Assembly: GCF_020535405.1 (NCBI RefSeq) | Contig: NZ_CP085036.1 | Coordinates: 1,488,001 to 1,552,000, forward strand | Direction of reading: 5' to 3' | DNA length: 64,000 bases | Source of the DNA: Antiquaquibacter oligotrophicus | GTDB lineage: Bacteria; Actinomycetota; Actinomycetes; Actinomycetales; Microbacteriaceae | Shown here: piece after piece, positions 10,212-18,470 of the stretch | How positions within the stretch are numbered: the stretch's first letter is position 1 | How the letters are laid out: each line of letters begins with the position of its first letter | Notes under the pieces: model-generated | Database searches by the model: none | Told to the model about the DNA's origin: nothing | The model's input: only the letters and a program-made list of their open reading frames with translations | Made by a program: the position numbers and the translations under genes

Positions 10212-10266
10212 ACGGCCGTCGCGGTGGTCGGTGGATGCCCAGCATCCCCGCCATCGCGGCGGCCGT
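10212..10266. terminator. Bidirectional hairpin between convergent genes
   Basis: ACGGCCGTCGCGGTGG (10212-10227) pairs with 10251-10266 over 16 positions, two of them G-U. The loop holds a GGATGC/GCATCC inverted repeat. It lies between the stop codons of the hydrolase gene and the opposing cupin lipoprotein gene. Confidence 0.75.
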
Positions 10267-10277
10267 TGCCGTTCGTC

Positions 10278-10754
10278 CTAGTCGTCTACCTCGCACAGGC
10301 TCAGGTCGGTTTGGGCGAGGGGCTGACCCTTCTCGATGAGGTAGGTCACCAGAAGAACAACGTCAACGTCGCCCTCGTTGACCCCTTGGTGGATGTAGTC
10401 GGCACCTTCGACGATCGACTCGCCCGTCTCGTAGACCCGCACCCCGCCCGGATGCACGGGCGCGTAGTGGGTGAGCGCACCCTGCTCGACGACGGCGATG
10501 AGTTGGCCGGCGTGACAGTGCTCTCCGGTTCCCGCCCCGGGAGCGATCGTGATGCGACGGAATGCGACGTCGGTTGGGCCATCGACGTCAACGTCGAGTG
10601 AGTCGGTCTGGCTGCCAGCGCCGAGCTCCTCCACCGCGACGGGAGCCTCGGTGACAGCAGGAGTCGGAGTGGGTGTCGGCGACGGCAGTGACCCGGCCGA
10701 GCATCCGGTGAGAGCGAGGGTGACCATGGCAACAGTAAGGATGCGTCGATGCAT
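10278..10754 (-). CDS. Cupin-domain lipoprotein
   Basis: 158 residues if read from the ATG at 10754 (MHRRIL). A type II signal peptide is clear: basic MHRR, a hydrophobic core, lipobox LTGC. A Ser/Pro/Thr linker follows, then a single cupin barrel (~70-150) with the metal-ligand-like GEHCHAGQLIAVVE stretch and a second His in YIHQG. The protein should be tethered to the outer face of the membrane. Small cupins of this type may bind a ligand or act as sensors; the substrate is unknown. A GGGAGG lies immediately before this ATG, so an ATG nine bases upstream (10763) is possible. The gene is divergent from cofD with about 68 bases between starts. Confidence 0.8.
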   Translation of the reverse strand: MHRRILTVAMVTLALTGCSAGSLPSPTPTPTPAVTEAPVAVEELGAGSQTDSLDVDVDGPTDVAFRRITIAPGAGTGEHCHAGQLIAVVEQGALTHYAPVHPGGVRVYETGESIVEGADYIHQGVNEGDVDVVLLVTYLIEKGQPLAQTDLSLCEVDD

Positions 10755-10822
10755 GCCTCCCATAGTGCTGGGCCGCGGTGGTGTGAGTAAGTCCCCACGC
10801 GCGACCGTGTGAGAATCGGCAG

Positions 10823-11791
10823 ATGGCCTCACCAAGGATCACCGTTATCGGCGGCGGGGTTGGCAACGCCCGCTTTCTGCTCGGACTCCGTGCGCACGCC
10901 GCGACACTGCCGGAGCCACCGGACCTCACCGCCGTTGTGAACGTCGGCGACGACATGTGGCTCGCGGGCCTGCGCATCACTCCAGACCTCGACACGGTCA
11001 TGTACGCGCTCGCCGGCGTCAACGACGTGGAACGCGGTTGGGGTAGGGCCGGCGACACGGAACGGGTGTCGGCCGAACTCGCCGCGTGGGGTGTCGGATG
11101 GCCGTGGTTCACCCTCGGGGATCTCGATGTCGGCGCCCACGTGACCCGCACCTCCCTCCTGCGTGACGGCCTACCACTTTCCGCGGTCGTCGAGCGGATG
11201 ACCGCGAGGTGGCCGCTCGGTGTTCGCCTTCTGCCGTCCACCGATCACGAGGTCGAAACTTACGTGCGCACGTCGCAGGGCGACCTGCACTTCCAGGAGT
11301 GGTGGACGCGCCACCGCGCCGCCGTGAGTGCGGAGGGCTTCGACTTCAGGGGAGCACAGGACGCGACGCCCGCCCCGGGAGTGCTTGACGCGATCGAGTC
11401 GGCGGATGTCGTGATCCTGGCACCGTCGAACCCCATCGTCTCCCTCGACCCGGTGCTCGCCATCCCCGGTATCCGTGCCGCGCTGGAGCGGGCATCCGCG
11501 CCCGTCGTCGGAGTCTCACCGATCATCGGCGGCGCGGTCGTGCGCGGCATGGCGGACCAATGCCTCACAGCGGTGGGGGTGGAGACGAGTGCGCTCGCGG
11601 TCGCCCGCTACTTGGGTGCGCGTTCGAATGGCGGGATCCTCGACGCGTGGCTCGTCGACGAGGTCGACGCCGCATCGGTCTCCGCTCTCCGCGACGCGGG
11701 AATTCGAGCCGAGGCGGTGCCGCTATGGCTGCGCGACGAGGAGTCGAGCGCGGCGGTCGCGAGAGCCGCTCTCACGCTCGTTGCCCGTTAG
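10823..11791 (+). CDS. cofD: 2-phospho-L-lactate / PEP-derived F420 transferase CofD (FbiA)
   Basis: 322 residues, the usual length of the CofD/FbiA family. The family transfers the phospho-lactyl (or enolpyruvyl) group from a guanylated donor to FO, giving (dehydro-)coenzyme F420-0. Visible family features are the N-terminal glycine-rich VIGGGVGNARFLLGL, the VNVGDDMWLAGLRI block, PDLDTVMYALAG, and PSNPIVSLDPVLAIPG with SPIIGG towards the C-terminus. GAGAAT at 10811-10816 ends six bases before the ATG, which fits a leaderless -10 element. No other F420 gene (fbiB, fbiC) is adjacent. The stop overlaps that of the convergent MarR gene by four bases. Confidence 0.92.
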   Translation: MASPRITVIGGGVGNARFLLGLRAHAATLPEPPDLTAVVNVGDDMWLAGLRITPDLDTVMYALAGVNDVERGWGRAGDTERVSAELAAWGVGWPWFTLGDLDVGAHVTRTSLLRDGLPLSAVVERMTARWPLGVRLLPSTDHEVETYVRTSQGDLHFQEWWTRHRAAVSAEGFDFRGAQDATPAPGVLDAIESADVVILAPSNPIVSLDPVLAIPGIRAALERASAPVVGVSPIIGGAVVRGMADQCLTAVGVETSALAVARYLGARSNGGILDAWLVDEVDAASVSALRDAGIRAEAVPLWLRDEESSAAVARAALTLVAR

Positions 11792-12279
11792 CGGCGGTCG
11801 GAGAGCATCGCGTCGGCGAGACGCGAGAGAAGACTTGTCAGCGCGATGCGATCGTGGGGCTGCCAGTCGGCGAGGAGGGCATCCATCATGATGTCTCCCT
11901 TGCTGAAGATGTCGGCTCCCGCCTTGGCACCTTCGGCGGTGAGGGCGACGAGACTCGCCCTCGAGTCATCGGGGTCGGCGATACGACGCACGAGCCCGGC
12001 GCAGGAGAGTTTTTCGACGAGCCGGCTCGCGGTGGGGGCCGAAACGTGGAGCTTGGTGGCCAACACACCGGGGCGGAGCGACCCCGCCGTGGCGAGCGCG
12101 TAGATCGCCGAAAACGCATTCGGGTCGTCGGGGATCACCGAGTCGCCGACGATTTTGCGCTGAAACTCCAGCGAATTCAAGAGTCCAGAGATCCGCACGA
12201 GATCGGCGAGGGCTTCCGACTCGTAAGGGAGGAGCACTGTCGCGGGTGCCGCGGGTGCTTCGTCGAGCTTGCGGACCAT
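11788..12279 (-). CDS. MarR-family transcriptional regulator
   Basis: 163 residues with a winged helix-turn-helix core: the recognition-helix stretch HVSAPTASRLVEKL is followed by a wing containing DPDDSRASLVALT. This D-x-R-A pattern at the wing tip is diagnostic of MarR proteins, which repress nearby genes and are released by small ligands. No obvious ligand Cys is seen. The gene lies downstream of the minus-strand three-gene envelope operon, separated by 101 bases. Its target is unknown. Confidence 0.88.
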   Translation of the reverse strand: MVRKLDEAPAAPATVLLPYESEALADLVRISGLLNSLEFQRKIVGDSVIPDDPNAFSAIYALATAGSLRPGVLATKLHVSAPTASRLVEKLSCAGLVRRIADPDDSRASLVALTAEGAKAGADIFSKGDIMMDALLADWQPHDRIALTSLLSRLADAMLSDRR

Positions 12280-12380
12280 GGTGGGACCTTCTTCCTGCTA
12301 CGAGGACAGCGACATCGGGCGGTGCTGGCTCGCGGTGACGCAAGCATAAGGCCACAAAGCAGAGAAATCCCCGCATATGT

Positions 12381-14171
12381 CTAAGAAAGTTCAGCTCCGC
12401 GGATGCTCGCTCTGAATGCGACGAGTAGCGAGGCCGCAATGAGCGCATCTCCGAAGCCCTGCGCACCGTATTCGGCGAAGCGCGCGAGGTTCACCGTCGA
12501 GTCGGGGTCACGCGCGAGCGACGTGTAGGCGAGAACGGTCGCGCCGAACAGCGCGTTGCCGAGCACCAGCATGACGCGAGCGGGGCGAGGGTAGGCAGCA
12601 CTCGTCTCGTTGGCGACACCCGTTCCCGTGAGTAGTGCCCACACGAAACCGAGGAGCACTGCCGCGGTCGCCGTGGATCCGATGAGTGCGGCGAGCGGGT
12701 CGGCAAGCACATCGCGATGCGTGAACAGGGCTGCGATGAGGAGGGCCGCGGCAATGGCCGCGAGACCCGGGGTCGTCACACGCCTCGCCACGAGCATCCA
12801 TACGAGAAGGCCCAGGGCACCCAGAGTCGCAACGGATGCCAGGGAATCGGCCGACCACACAAGCGCGATGCCGAGCATCCCGCACACACCGGCGGCGGCG
12901 TTGGCGAGACCGAGGGAGACGAGCAGTTCGGGAAGCACGGCTCGACCACGACGGGCGATCACGATGGCGATCACGATGAGGGCGACACCCGCGGCGAAAC
13001 GTGTGCCGCCGATGACCAGTGGGTTCACCGAGAGCGCGGAGGCGACCCCGATGAATGGCTCGACCCACGACCCGGCACCGAAGGAGCGCACCACGAGGCC
13101 CGCGAGCTGAACAAACGACGCGGGAATCGTGAGCGTGAGGAATGCGGCGACGAGGAGCGATACTCCCGCGAGCAGCGTGATCATGCCCGACGTTGTGGTC
13201 TCCTCGGATGCCCTCCCCCGCAGTCGCGCGATGAGCACCCACACCGCCGCCAGGACGACAAGGAACACGAGTGCACCAACGAGGGTGACCGCCTCGAACG
13301 CGGGGTCGGTGATGAGGTTTCGGGCGGTGGGGGCGAGGTCAACGATCCGCCAGATGACGATCGCGACGAGGAGCACGATGACGGCGGTCCGGCCGAGGCG
13401 GTCGCGGGTCACCCCCGCCGCCCAGACGGCGGAGGACACGGCGAGCTCGGCCACGGCCGCACCCGAGGCGATCGCTGCGGGGATCGCCAATTGCCCGATC
13501 GTAATGAGAACGAGGGACACCATGATGGGCACGAAGTCGAACCCGAGGGGGCGGCTTGCGGCGGAGATGACCGCGATGCTCGTCACGATGCTGCCGAAGA
13601 CGACTCCCGAGATGACAACGAACTCCCACCAGGCGAATGCTCGTCGTCCCCGCACGGCTACGAGGACAACGATCGCGATCGATGCGGCGACGGCGACGAT
13701 CCGACCGACGGGAATCGCGGCGAGATCGGGAACGCTGGCCAGCAACAGCACAAGAACTGTGAAGGCCGTCACGAGCCAGCGCGCCCACGCTCGAGCGTGG
13801 AGGGCGCCGGCCCGGCCGAGGGCAAGAGCGAGAGCCGTGAGCGACATCGTGACCCACATCACCGAGCGCGGGAGGGGTGTTGCGTCGCCCGACTGAAGGA
13901 AGAGATCGCTGCCCGCGCGGATGAGGGAGGAACCGAGCACGAGAGCCACCGCCACGGCGTAGCCCACGAGCGCGACAAACACGATCGGTCTCAACCCACG
14001 CGGCCACCCGACGTCACGGAGGCGACCCTCCCGCACGGGTTCGACGATCACGTGCCGGATGAAGAGCACGACGGTGTCGCGCGCCGCGATGAGCGCGCGA
14101 CGCCCACCGTTCGGCCGAGGGCCGGTCGACGTCTCCTCTGCGGGAGGGGACTGCTCTGAGGTGACGGTCAT
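12381..14171 (-). CDS. Polytopic membrane protein of unknown function
   Basis: 596 residues. After an N-terminal cytoplasmic segment (~1-60, rich in Pro, Glu and Arg) it has roughly fourteen hydrophobic segments spread to the C-terminus, with short basic loops. I recognise no catalytic motif. Its ATG overlaps the stop of the upstream PQQ-type gene (ATGA, 14168-14171), so the two are translationally coupled and probably work together at the membrane. A role in transport or envelope assembly is possible but not shown by the sequence. Confidence 0.75.
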   Translation of the reverse strand: MTVTSEQSPPAEETSTGPRPNGGRRALIAARDTVVLFIRHVIVEPVREGRLRDVGWPRGLRPIVFVALVGYAVAVALVLGSSLIRAGSDLFLQSGDATPLPRSVMWVTMSLTALALALGRAGALHARAWARWLVTAFTVLVLLLASVPDLAAIPVGRIVAVAASIAIVVLVAVRGRRAFAWWEFVVISGVVFGSIVTSIAVISAASRPLGFDFVPIMVSLVLITIGQLAIPAAIASGAAVAELAVSSAVWAAGVTRDRLGRTAVIVLLVAIVIWRIVDLAPTARNLITDPAFEAVTLVGALVFLVVLAAVWVLIARLRGRASEETTTSGMITLLAGVSLLVAAFLTLTIPASFVQLAGLVVRSFGAGSWVEPFIGVASALSVNPLVIGGTRFAAGVALIVIAIVIARRGRAVLPELLVSLGLANAAAGVCGMLGIALVWSADSLASVATLGALGLLVWMLVARRVTTPGLAAIAAALLIAALFTHRDVLADPLAALIGSTATAAVLLGFVWALLTGTGVANETSAAYPRPARVMLVLGNALFGATVLAYTSLARDPDSTVNLARFAEYGAQGFGDALIAASLLVAFRASIRGAELS

Positions 14172-15985
14172 GGCGCACCCACTTCCGTGACGCTGAAGTC
14201 ATTCGAGAGCAACCACACACCGTCATTCGACGGCAGCAGAGTTCTCGCGCGACCCGCGTCTGCCTCTCCGACGTTCCATCGCTCCCGTACGGTACCCGCC
14301 TCGTCCACGAGGAGCACTTCGTCGGAATCGAGCAGCAGCACGGCATCCGCCGTGGGAATCAGTCCCGCGGATGCCGGGATGCTCCACTCGATGTCGCCCT
14401 GCAGGCTGTACGCGGTGGTGCCGTCGGCACCTTGCACAACGAGCGTCGAACCGATGATCGCCGAGGACACCGGTGAGCCGTCGAACGCCGACGTCCACCG
14501 CGGCTCTCCCGTCTCGGCATCCCACGCGAGCGTGTTGCCGTCGTCGGTGGTGACGAACACACGTTCCTCGTCCGCCGTGATCAGGGCGCCACGTTCCAGC
14601 TCGGTCTCCCACAGCGGCGAGCCGTCGTCGAGAGCGAACGCCCGCAGAACCCCGGAGCGGTCGGCCGTGAACACCCGCCCGTCGGCTACCGCCGGAGCGG
14701 CGTCGGCATCGCCGGAAAGCTTCACCGACCAACGCTCGTCACCATCCTCGAGGTCCACGCGGCGAACCTCGCCGTCGAGACCGACGAGCAGAACACCGCC
14801 CTCGCCATCCGCGACGGGTGGCGCCTGAACGATATCCGCGAAGGTGGCGCGCCAACCCCTCCGACCGCGGTCGTCGTACGCCTGGACGATGCGGTCGGTC
14901 GTCGACACGAGCACAACATCGCCGAAAGCGCCGAGCCGCACAATCTCGCCGCCCGGATGGGCGATCCATTCGCGGACGCTCTCCCCCTCGCCCTGGCGGT
15001 ACGCGACGATCTCCGGCCCGGTGTTGATGACTGCGACGCCCGATGCGGTCATAACACTGCGGGAATCCGTCGCGCCGTGAATGGTCGACTCACCGAAGAG
15101 GGGATCACGAATGACGAGGGGCATCTCGCTCACGGTCCAGTCCTCGGCGTCCGCGATGTCGAGGTTCGGTGTTTCCGTCGCCGCGTCGAGAGGCTCCGGC
15201 TCGGTGAGCGGGACCGAGACCGCGCCACCGTCAGTCGTCTCGCCGCCGCTCACAGACGTGTACTCGGAGTCGACGCCTCCCCGACCTGGGCACCACGTCG
15301 TGCGATCGACAGTCTCGAGCACGGTCGCATCGGCCTGGGCGGGGTCACGGTGATCCATCGTGAGCGTCACGAGCAGGCATCCATCGTCGGCGGCTTCGGC
15401 GCTTCCGGTCGAGGTGTAGGTGATGAGCCCGCCGGGCAACGAGTCGCCTTCGCTCGACCAGGTCGACCCCGGTTGAATGTCGGATGGCAGCACGAGCACG
15501 CCGGGCGAAAAGCTGAAGCCGTTCTGTCCGCCCGTGATGGTCAACTGACGCACGCCGTCGTCGGCCAGCTCGTAGAGCTCGACCAGTTGGCCGCGCTGTC
15601 GGGCGTGGTCCGTCCACGTCTGGCGCCAGAACCTCGTCTGACCGGCGTCCTGGCCAGCGGCGTCGAGGCGAGAACTCTGGTGACCGCCAGCACCGTTCGG
15701 CTGCTGCAGGAGAAAGGGCAGACCCGTCGAATACGCGGACTCGATGGTCCACTCCGACCCGTCGGCGTAGGTGAGCACACTCGCGCTGCCGTCGGGCGGC
15801 AAGAGTGCCTCCGCGGCCGAGCGGGCTCCGTCATCCGGTGGAACGTCCACGGCGGCAACGAGACCGACACCTGCGGCAACGGTCGCGAGCACGACGATCC
15901 ACGCGACTCGGCGCGCGGGAGTGTCTTGTGTCGAGCCTGCCGGTGGATCGGGGTGGGCGGCCAGGTCTTCGGGTTGCTCGGCCAA
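14168..15985 (-). CDS. Membrane-anchored PQQ-type beta-propeller protein
   Basis: 605 residues. One transmembrane helix near residues 27-50 (RVAWIVVLATVAAG) puts the rest outside the membrane. Residues ~330-600 form a beta-propeller of PQQ-like blades, with recurring AxDxxTGEPRW and ALDDGSPLWETE patterns, as in BamB and PQQ enzymes. No PQQ cofactor pocket is evident, so I read it as a protein-binding scaffold. The frame starts with TTG at 15985, seven bases after the stop of the upstream gene; no strong ribosome site is visible. Coupled to the polytopic membrane protein downstream. Confidence 0.8.
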   Translation of the reverse strand: MAEQPEDLAAHPDPPAGSTQDTPARRVAWIVVLATVAAGVGLVAAVDVPPDDGARSAAEALLPPDGSASVLTYADGSEWTIESAYSTGLPFLLQQPNGAGGHQSSRLDAAGQDAGQTRFWRQTWTDHARQRGQLVELYELADDGVRQLTITGGQNGFSFSPGVLVLPSDIQPGSTWSSEGDSLPGGLITYTSTGSAEAADDGCLLVTLTMDHRDPAQADATVLETVDRTTWCPGRGGVDSEYTSVSGGETTDGGAVSVPLTEPEPLDAATETPNLDIADAEDWTVSEMPLVIRDPLFGESTIHGATDSRSVMTASGVAVINTGPEIVAYRQGEGESVREWIAHPGGEIVRLGAFGDVVLVSTTDRIVQAYDDRGRRGWRATFADIVQAPPVADGEGGVLLVGLDGEVRRVDLEDGDERWSVKLSGDADAAPAVADGRVFTADRSGVLRAFALDDGSPLWETELERGALITADEERVFVTTDDGNTLAWDAETGEPRWTSAFDGSPVSSAIIGSTLVVQGADGTTAYSLQGDIEWSIPASAGLIPTADAVLLLDSDEVLLVDEAGTVRERWNVGEADAGRARTLLPSNDGVWLLSNDFSVTEVGAP

Positions 15986-15992
15986 CGAAGGG

Positions 15993-16550
15993 TTATGCGG
16001 GTTCGGGCTCGGTGCTCTCCGGCTCGTCGTCGATCCACAGGTCGTCGTCTGCGCGGAGGGTCTGCCAGGCGACGTAGGCGACAGCGGCCACGGTCACGAC
16101 GCCGAAGCCGATGAGGATGTACTTGCCGGGGCCAGACTTCTTGGGCGGCTCGATGAACCCGACCTTCTGGCCGACCTCGGTGCCGAAGCGGGATGCCCGG
16201 CTGATTGCCTCACGCACCTGCTTGTTCTTGGCGACCTCGATGGCCGCGAGAGCGGTACCGAGAGCGGAGGACATCGCGGGCAGCACGTCATCGACGAGCC
16301 GGTCGCGCGTGGTCTGTGCGGCGCTCTTGGCGCTGGCACCGACCGCACCCACGGCGGGGCGCACCTTGTCCTGGTAGGTGTCGCGCACTCGCGGTGCTAC
16401 CTCTTCGCGGGTGTAGTTGGCGGCCTGGCGGCTCGCCTCGCGAACGACTCTGGAGGCGTGGTCGAGGATCTCCTTCTGGTCTTCCCAGAGCGTTTCGGCA
16501 TCCCCCTTGAGACGCTTGAGTTCCTTGCGACGCTTGCGTGACAGTGCCAT
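15993..16550 (-). CDS. Basic coiled-coil membrane protein
   Basis: 185 residues from the ATG at 16550, which has GGAGG six bases upstream; a GTG 39 bases earlier in frame lacks such a site. The N-terminus is strongly basic (SRKRRKELKRLKG), residues ~20-130 look helical and amphipathic, one transmembrane segment lies near residues 139-160 (YILIGFGVVTVAAVAYVAW), and the tail is acidic (DDDLWIDDEPES). I recall similar proteins in related genomes being labelled DNA helicase, but there is no Walker motif, so that label is not supported. First gene of the three-gene minus-strand operon. Confidence 0.75.
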   Translation of the reverse strand: MALSRKRRKELKRLKGDAETLWEDQKEILDHASRVVREASRQAANYTREEVAPRVRDTYQDKVRPAVGAVGASAKSAAQTTRDRLVDDVLPAMSSALGTALAAIEVAKNKQVREAISRASRFGTEVGQKVGFIEPPKKSGPGKYILIGFGVVTVAAVAYVAWQTLRADDDLWIDDEPESTEPEPA

Positions 16551-16617
16551 GGCGAACCTCCGTGGTCGTTTCCAGTCGTCAGTAACCATCCTGTCACGTC
16601 ATGTAAGAATTGGCCCT

Positions 16618-17157
16618 ATGTCTTCTCCCACCGCAGTAGCCACGATCGTCACCAACTACGGCACGATCCGCGTGAATCTTCTCGGCAACCACGCTCCCAA
16701 GACCGTGGACAACTTCGTCGGGCTCGCAACGGGCACCAAGGAGTGGACGCACCCCGCGACCGGTGTCACCTCGACCGAGCCGCTGTACAACGGTGTGATC
16801 TTCCACCGCATCATCAAGGACTTCATGCTCCAGGCTGGCGACCCGCTCGGCCAGGGCATTGGTGGCCCGGGTTACGAGTTCGACGACGAGATCCACCCCG
16901 AGCTTTCGTTCGGTGAGCCCTACGTTCTCGCGATGGCCAATGCGGGCATCCGTTTCGGCAAGGGAACCAACGGATCGCAGTTCTTCATCACCACCGTCCC
17001 CACCCCGTGGCTTCAGGGCAAGCACACGATCTTCGGTTTTGTGGCCGACGAGGAGTCCAAGCGTGTCGTCGACGCCATCGAGGCCGTTGAGACGGATGCC
17101 CGCGACAAGCCACTCAAGGACGTCGTCATCGAGAGCGTCAGTGTCGACAAGGTCTAG
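16618..17157 (+). CDS. ppiA: Cyclophilin-type peptidyl-prolyl cis-trans isomerase
   Basis: 179 residues, cytoplasmic, no signal peptide. Catalyses cis-trans isomerisation of X-Pro bonds. The family signature is complete: FHRIIKDFMLQAGD (catalytic Arg), GSQFFIT, and the cyclosporin-site tryptophan in PWLQGKHTIFGFV. The ATG at 16618 is chosen because the frame upstream overlaps the opposing gene and lacks family similarity. Only a few bases separate an AT-rich TAAGAAT from the ATG, so a leaderless message is possible. In M. tuberculosis the equivalent gene (Rv0009) sits at the same place in the locus. Confidence 0.95.
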   Translation: MSSPTAVATIVTNYGTIRVNLLGNHAPKTVDNFVGLATGTKEWTHPATGVTSTEPLYNGVIFHRIIKDFMLQAGDPLGQGIGGPGYEFDDEIHPELSFGEPYVLAMANAGIRFGKGTNGSQFFITTVPTPWLQGKHTIFGFVADEESKRVVDAIEAVETDARDKPLKDVVIESVSVDKV

Positions 17158-17217
17158 CTCGACAACGACCCGGTCGACTACATCCGAGTTGTCCGTCGGG
17201 CATCAGGTCGTAGCGCG

Positions 17218-18057
17218 GTGAGCGACTCAGCGGGCACGTCGAGCAACGTCTGCTACCGGCATCCGAACCGTCAGAGCTACGTGCTCTGCCAGCGCTGCGG
17301 CCGCACCATCTGCCCGGAGTGCCAGACCCAGGCTGCGGTCGGGGTGCAGTGCCCAGAGTGTGTTCGCGAGGGTCGCGCGAGTGTTCCCCGCACCAAGTCC
17401 CCGCTCCGCGCGGCGTTCAGTCGGGGCAGCACCAAACCCGTCGTCACGTGGTCGATCATCGCGATCTGCGTTGTGCTTTTTGTACTGCAGAACATTCCCG
17501 TCATCGGCAACTACGTTGTGTCCTTCGGCGCCTACCGCCCGGTCTTTACGGCGATTTTGCCGTGGACGTTGATCACCTCGGCGTTCCTGCACGGGTCGAT
17601 CTTCCACATCCTGCTCAATATGTACTCGCTCTTCATCATCGGGCCGGTACTGGAGCGGATGCTCGGCAGGGGTCGCTTCCTCGCCCTCTACCTACTGAGT
17701 GCCCTGGGCGGCTCGGTTGCCGTTCTCCTTCTCGCGCCCGCGTCCCTCGTCGTCGGTGCATCCGGAGCCATCTTCGGTCTCCTCGGAGCCTTCTTCGTGA
17801 TTCAGCGGCGGCTGGGCGGCACCAACGTCCAGTTGCTCGTGATCGTGGGATTGAACCTCGTGATCGGGTTTGTGCCCGGCTTGAACATTGCGTGGCAGGC
17901 ACATATTGGTGGCCTCGTCGCGGGTGCCGCGGTTGCACTCGTTTTTGTTCGCACGCGGCGCGCGGATCAGCGCACCACGCAGATCCTGTTCGTATCGCTC
18001 ATCGCGGTCGCGCTCGTGGCGATCACGATTGCCCGGTTGGTGCTACCCGTTAGTTGA
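17218..18057 (+). CDS. Rhomboid-family intramembrane serine protease with N-terminal zinc finger
   Basis: 279 residues from GTG 17218. Residues ~12-50 form a B-box-like zinc-binding module (CYRHP, CQRCG, CPEC, CPEC). Six or seven transmembrane helices follow. Rhomboid motifs are present: HILLNMY (the HxxxN helix), the nucleophile loop VGASGAIFG, and the catalytic His in WQAHIGGLVAG. Rhomboids cleave membrane proteins within their transmembrane helix; the substrate is unknown. It follows ppiA after 60 bases on the same strand and converges on crgA. Confidence 0.93.
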   Translation: MSDSAGTSSNVCYRHPNRQSYVLCQRCGRTICPECQTQAAVGVQCPECVREGRASVPRTKSPLRAAFSRGSTKPVVTWSIIAICVVLFVLQNIPVIGNYVVSFGAYRPVFTAILPWTLITSAFLHGSIFHILLNMYSLFIIGPVLERMLGRGRFLALYLLSALGGSVAVLLLAPASLVVGASGAIFGLLGAFFVIQRRLGGTNVQLLVIVGLNLVIGFVPGLNIAWQAHIGGLVAGAAVALVFVRTRRADQRTTQILFVSLIAVALVAITIARLVLPVS

Positions 18058-18077
18058 ATGGGCAGGCGGCTGCGCGG

Positions 18078-18086
18078 TTATCCACA
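18078..18086 (+). promoter_or_regulatory. Perfect DnaA box (TTATCCACA)
   Basis: Exact match to the consensus DnaA box, with a degenerate second copy TTTCCACAG at 18091-18099. Both lie in the 85-base gap between the convergent rhomboid and crgA genes, where no promoter is needed. Conserved synteny puts the window near oriC, so a DnaA-binding site is plausible. Confidence 0.55.
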
Positions 18087-18142
18087 GCTGTTTCCACAGT
18101 GGGTATAACTACAGCGGTGTAATTCGGAAGAGTGTCGCGGCG

Positions 18143-18382
18143 TCAGCGCCAGCGCGTCGTCATCAGGAAGCCGATGAAGGCAATTCCGAAGCCGATGACG
18201 AGGTTGAATCCACCGATCGAGGGGATCGGGAGGGTCGAGTCACTCACGTAGAACGTGATGATCCAGAGAAGGCCGAGCAGCATGAAGCCGAACATCACCG
18301 GCTTGAACCAGACGGGGTTCGGTGCCGGCTCGCCGGAGGTTGCGGGGCTCTCGGGCTTGGTTCGCGCATTCGTACGGGCCAT
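18143..18382 (-). CDS. crgA: Cell division protein CrgA
   Basis: 79 residues from ATG 18382; a longer frame adds only residues unlike the family. Two transmembrane helices (VMFGFMLLGLLWIITFYVSD and the C-terminal GFNLVIGFGIAFIGFLM ending TRWR) with the NPVWFKPVMFGFM signature identify CrgA. Known CrgA binds FtsZ, FtsQ, FtsI and CwsA at the septum and helps recruit or stabilise the divisome. Its position next to pabA/trpG and pknB matches M. tuberculosis Rv0011c. Divergent from the sortase gene. Confidence 0.95.
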   Translation of the reverse strand: MARTNARTKPESPATSGEPAPNPVWFKPVMFGFMLLGLLWIITFYVSDSTLPIPSIGGFNLVIGFGIAFIGFLMTTRWR

Positions 18383-18458
18383 GCGGGAGATTCTAGCCGA
18401 TGACGGCGAGAAGCCCACCCCGAGCGGTTCTCACGGAGTCCATCCAGCCCGATGACCT

Positions 18459-18464
18459 TACAAT
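18459..18464 (+). promoter_or_regulatory. -10 element of leaderless sortase message
   Basis: TACAAT ends six bases before the sortase ATG and no ribosome site is present, as expected for a leaderless transcript. No clear -35 is seen. Confidence 0.55.
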
Positions 18465-18470
18465 CGAGCC

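Noticed and set aside
12717..14159. 480-codon plus-strand frame opposite the polytopic membrane protein
   Set aside because: Highly charged low-complexity translation typical of an antisense shadow of hydrophobic codons.
15993..16550. DNA helicase annotation for the basic coiled-coil protein
   Set aside because: No Walker A/B or helicase motifs; it has a transmembrane helix and an acidic tail.
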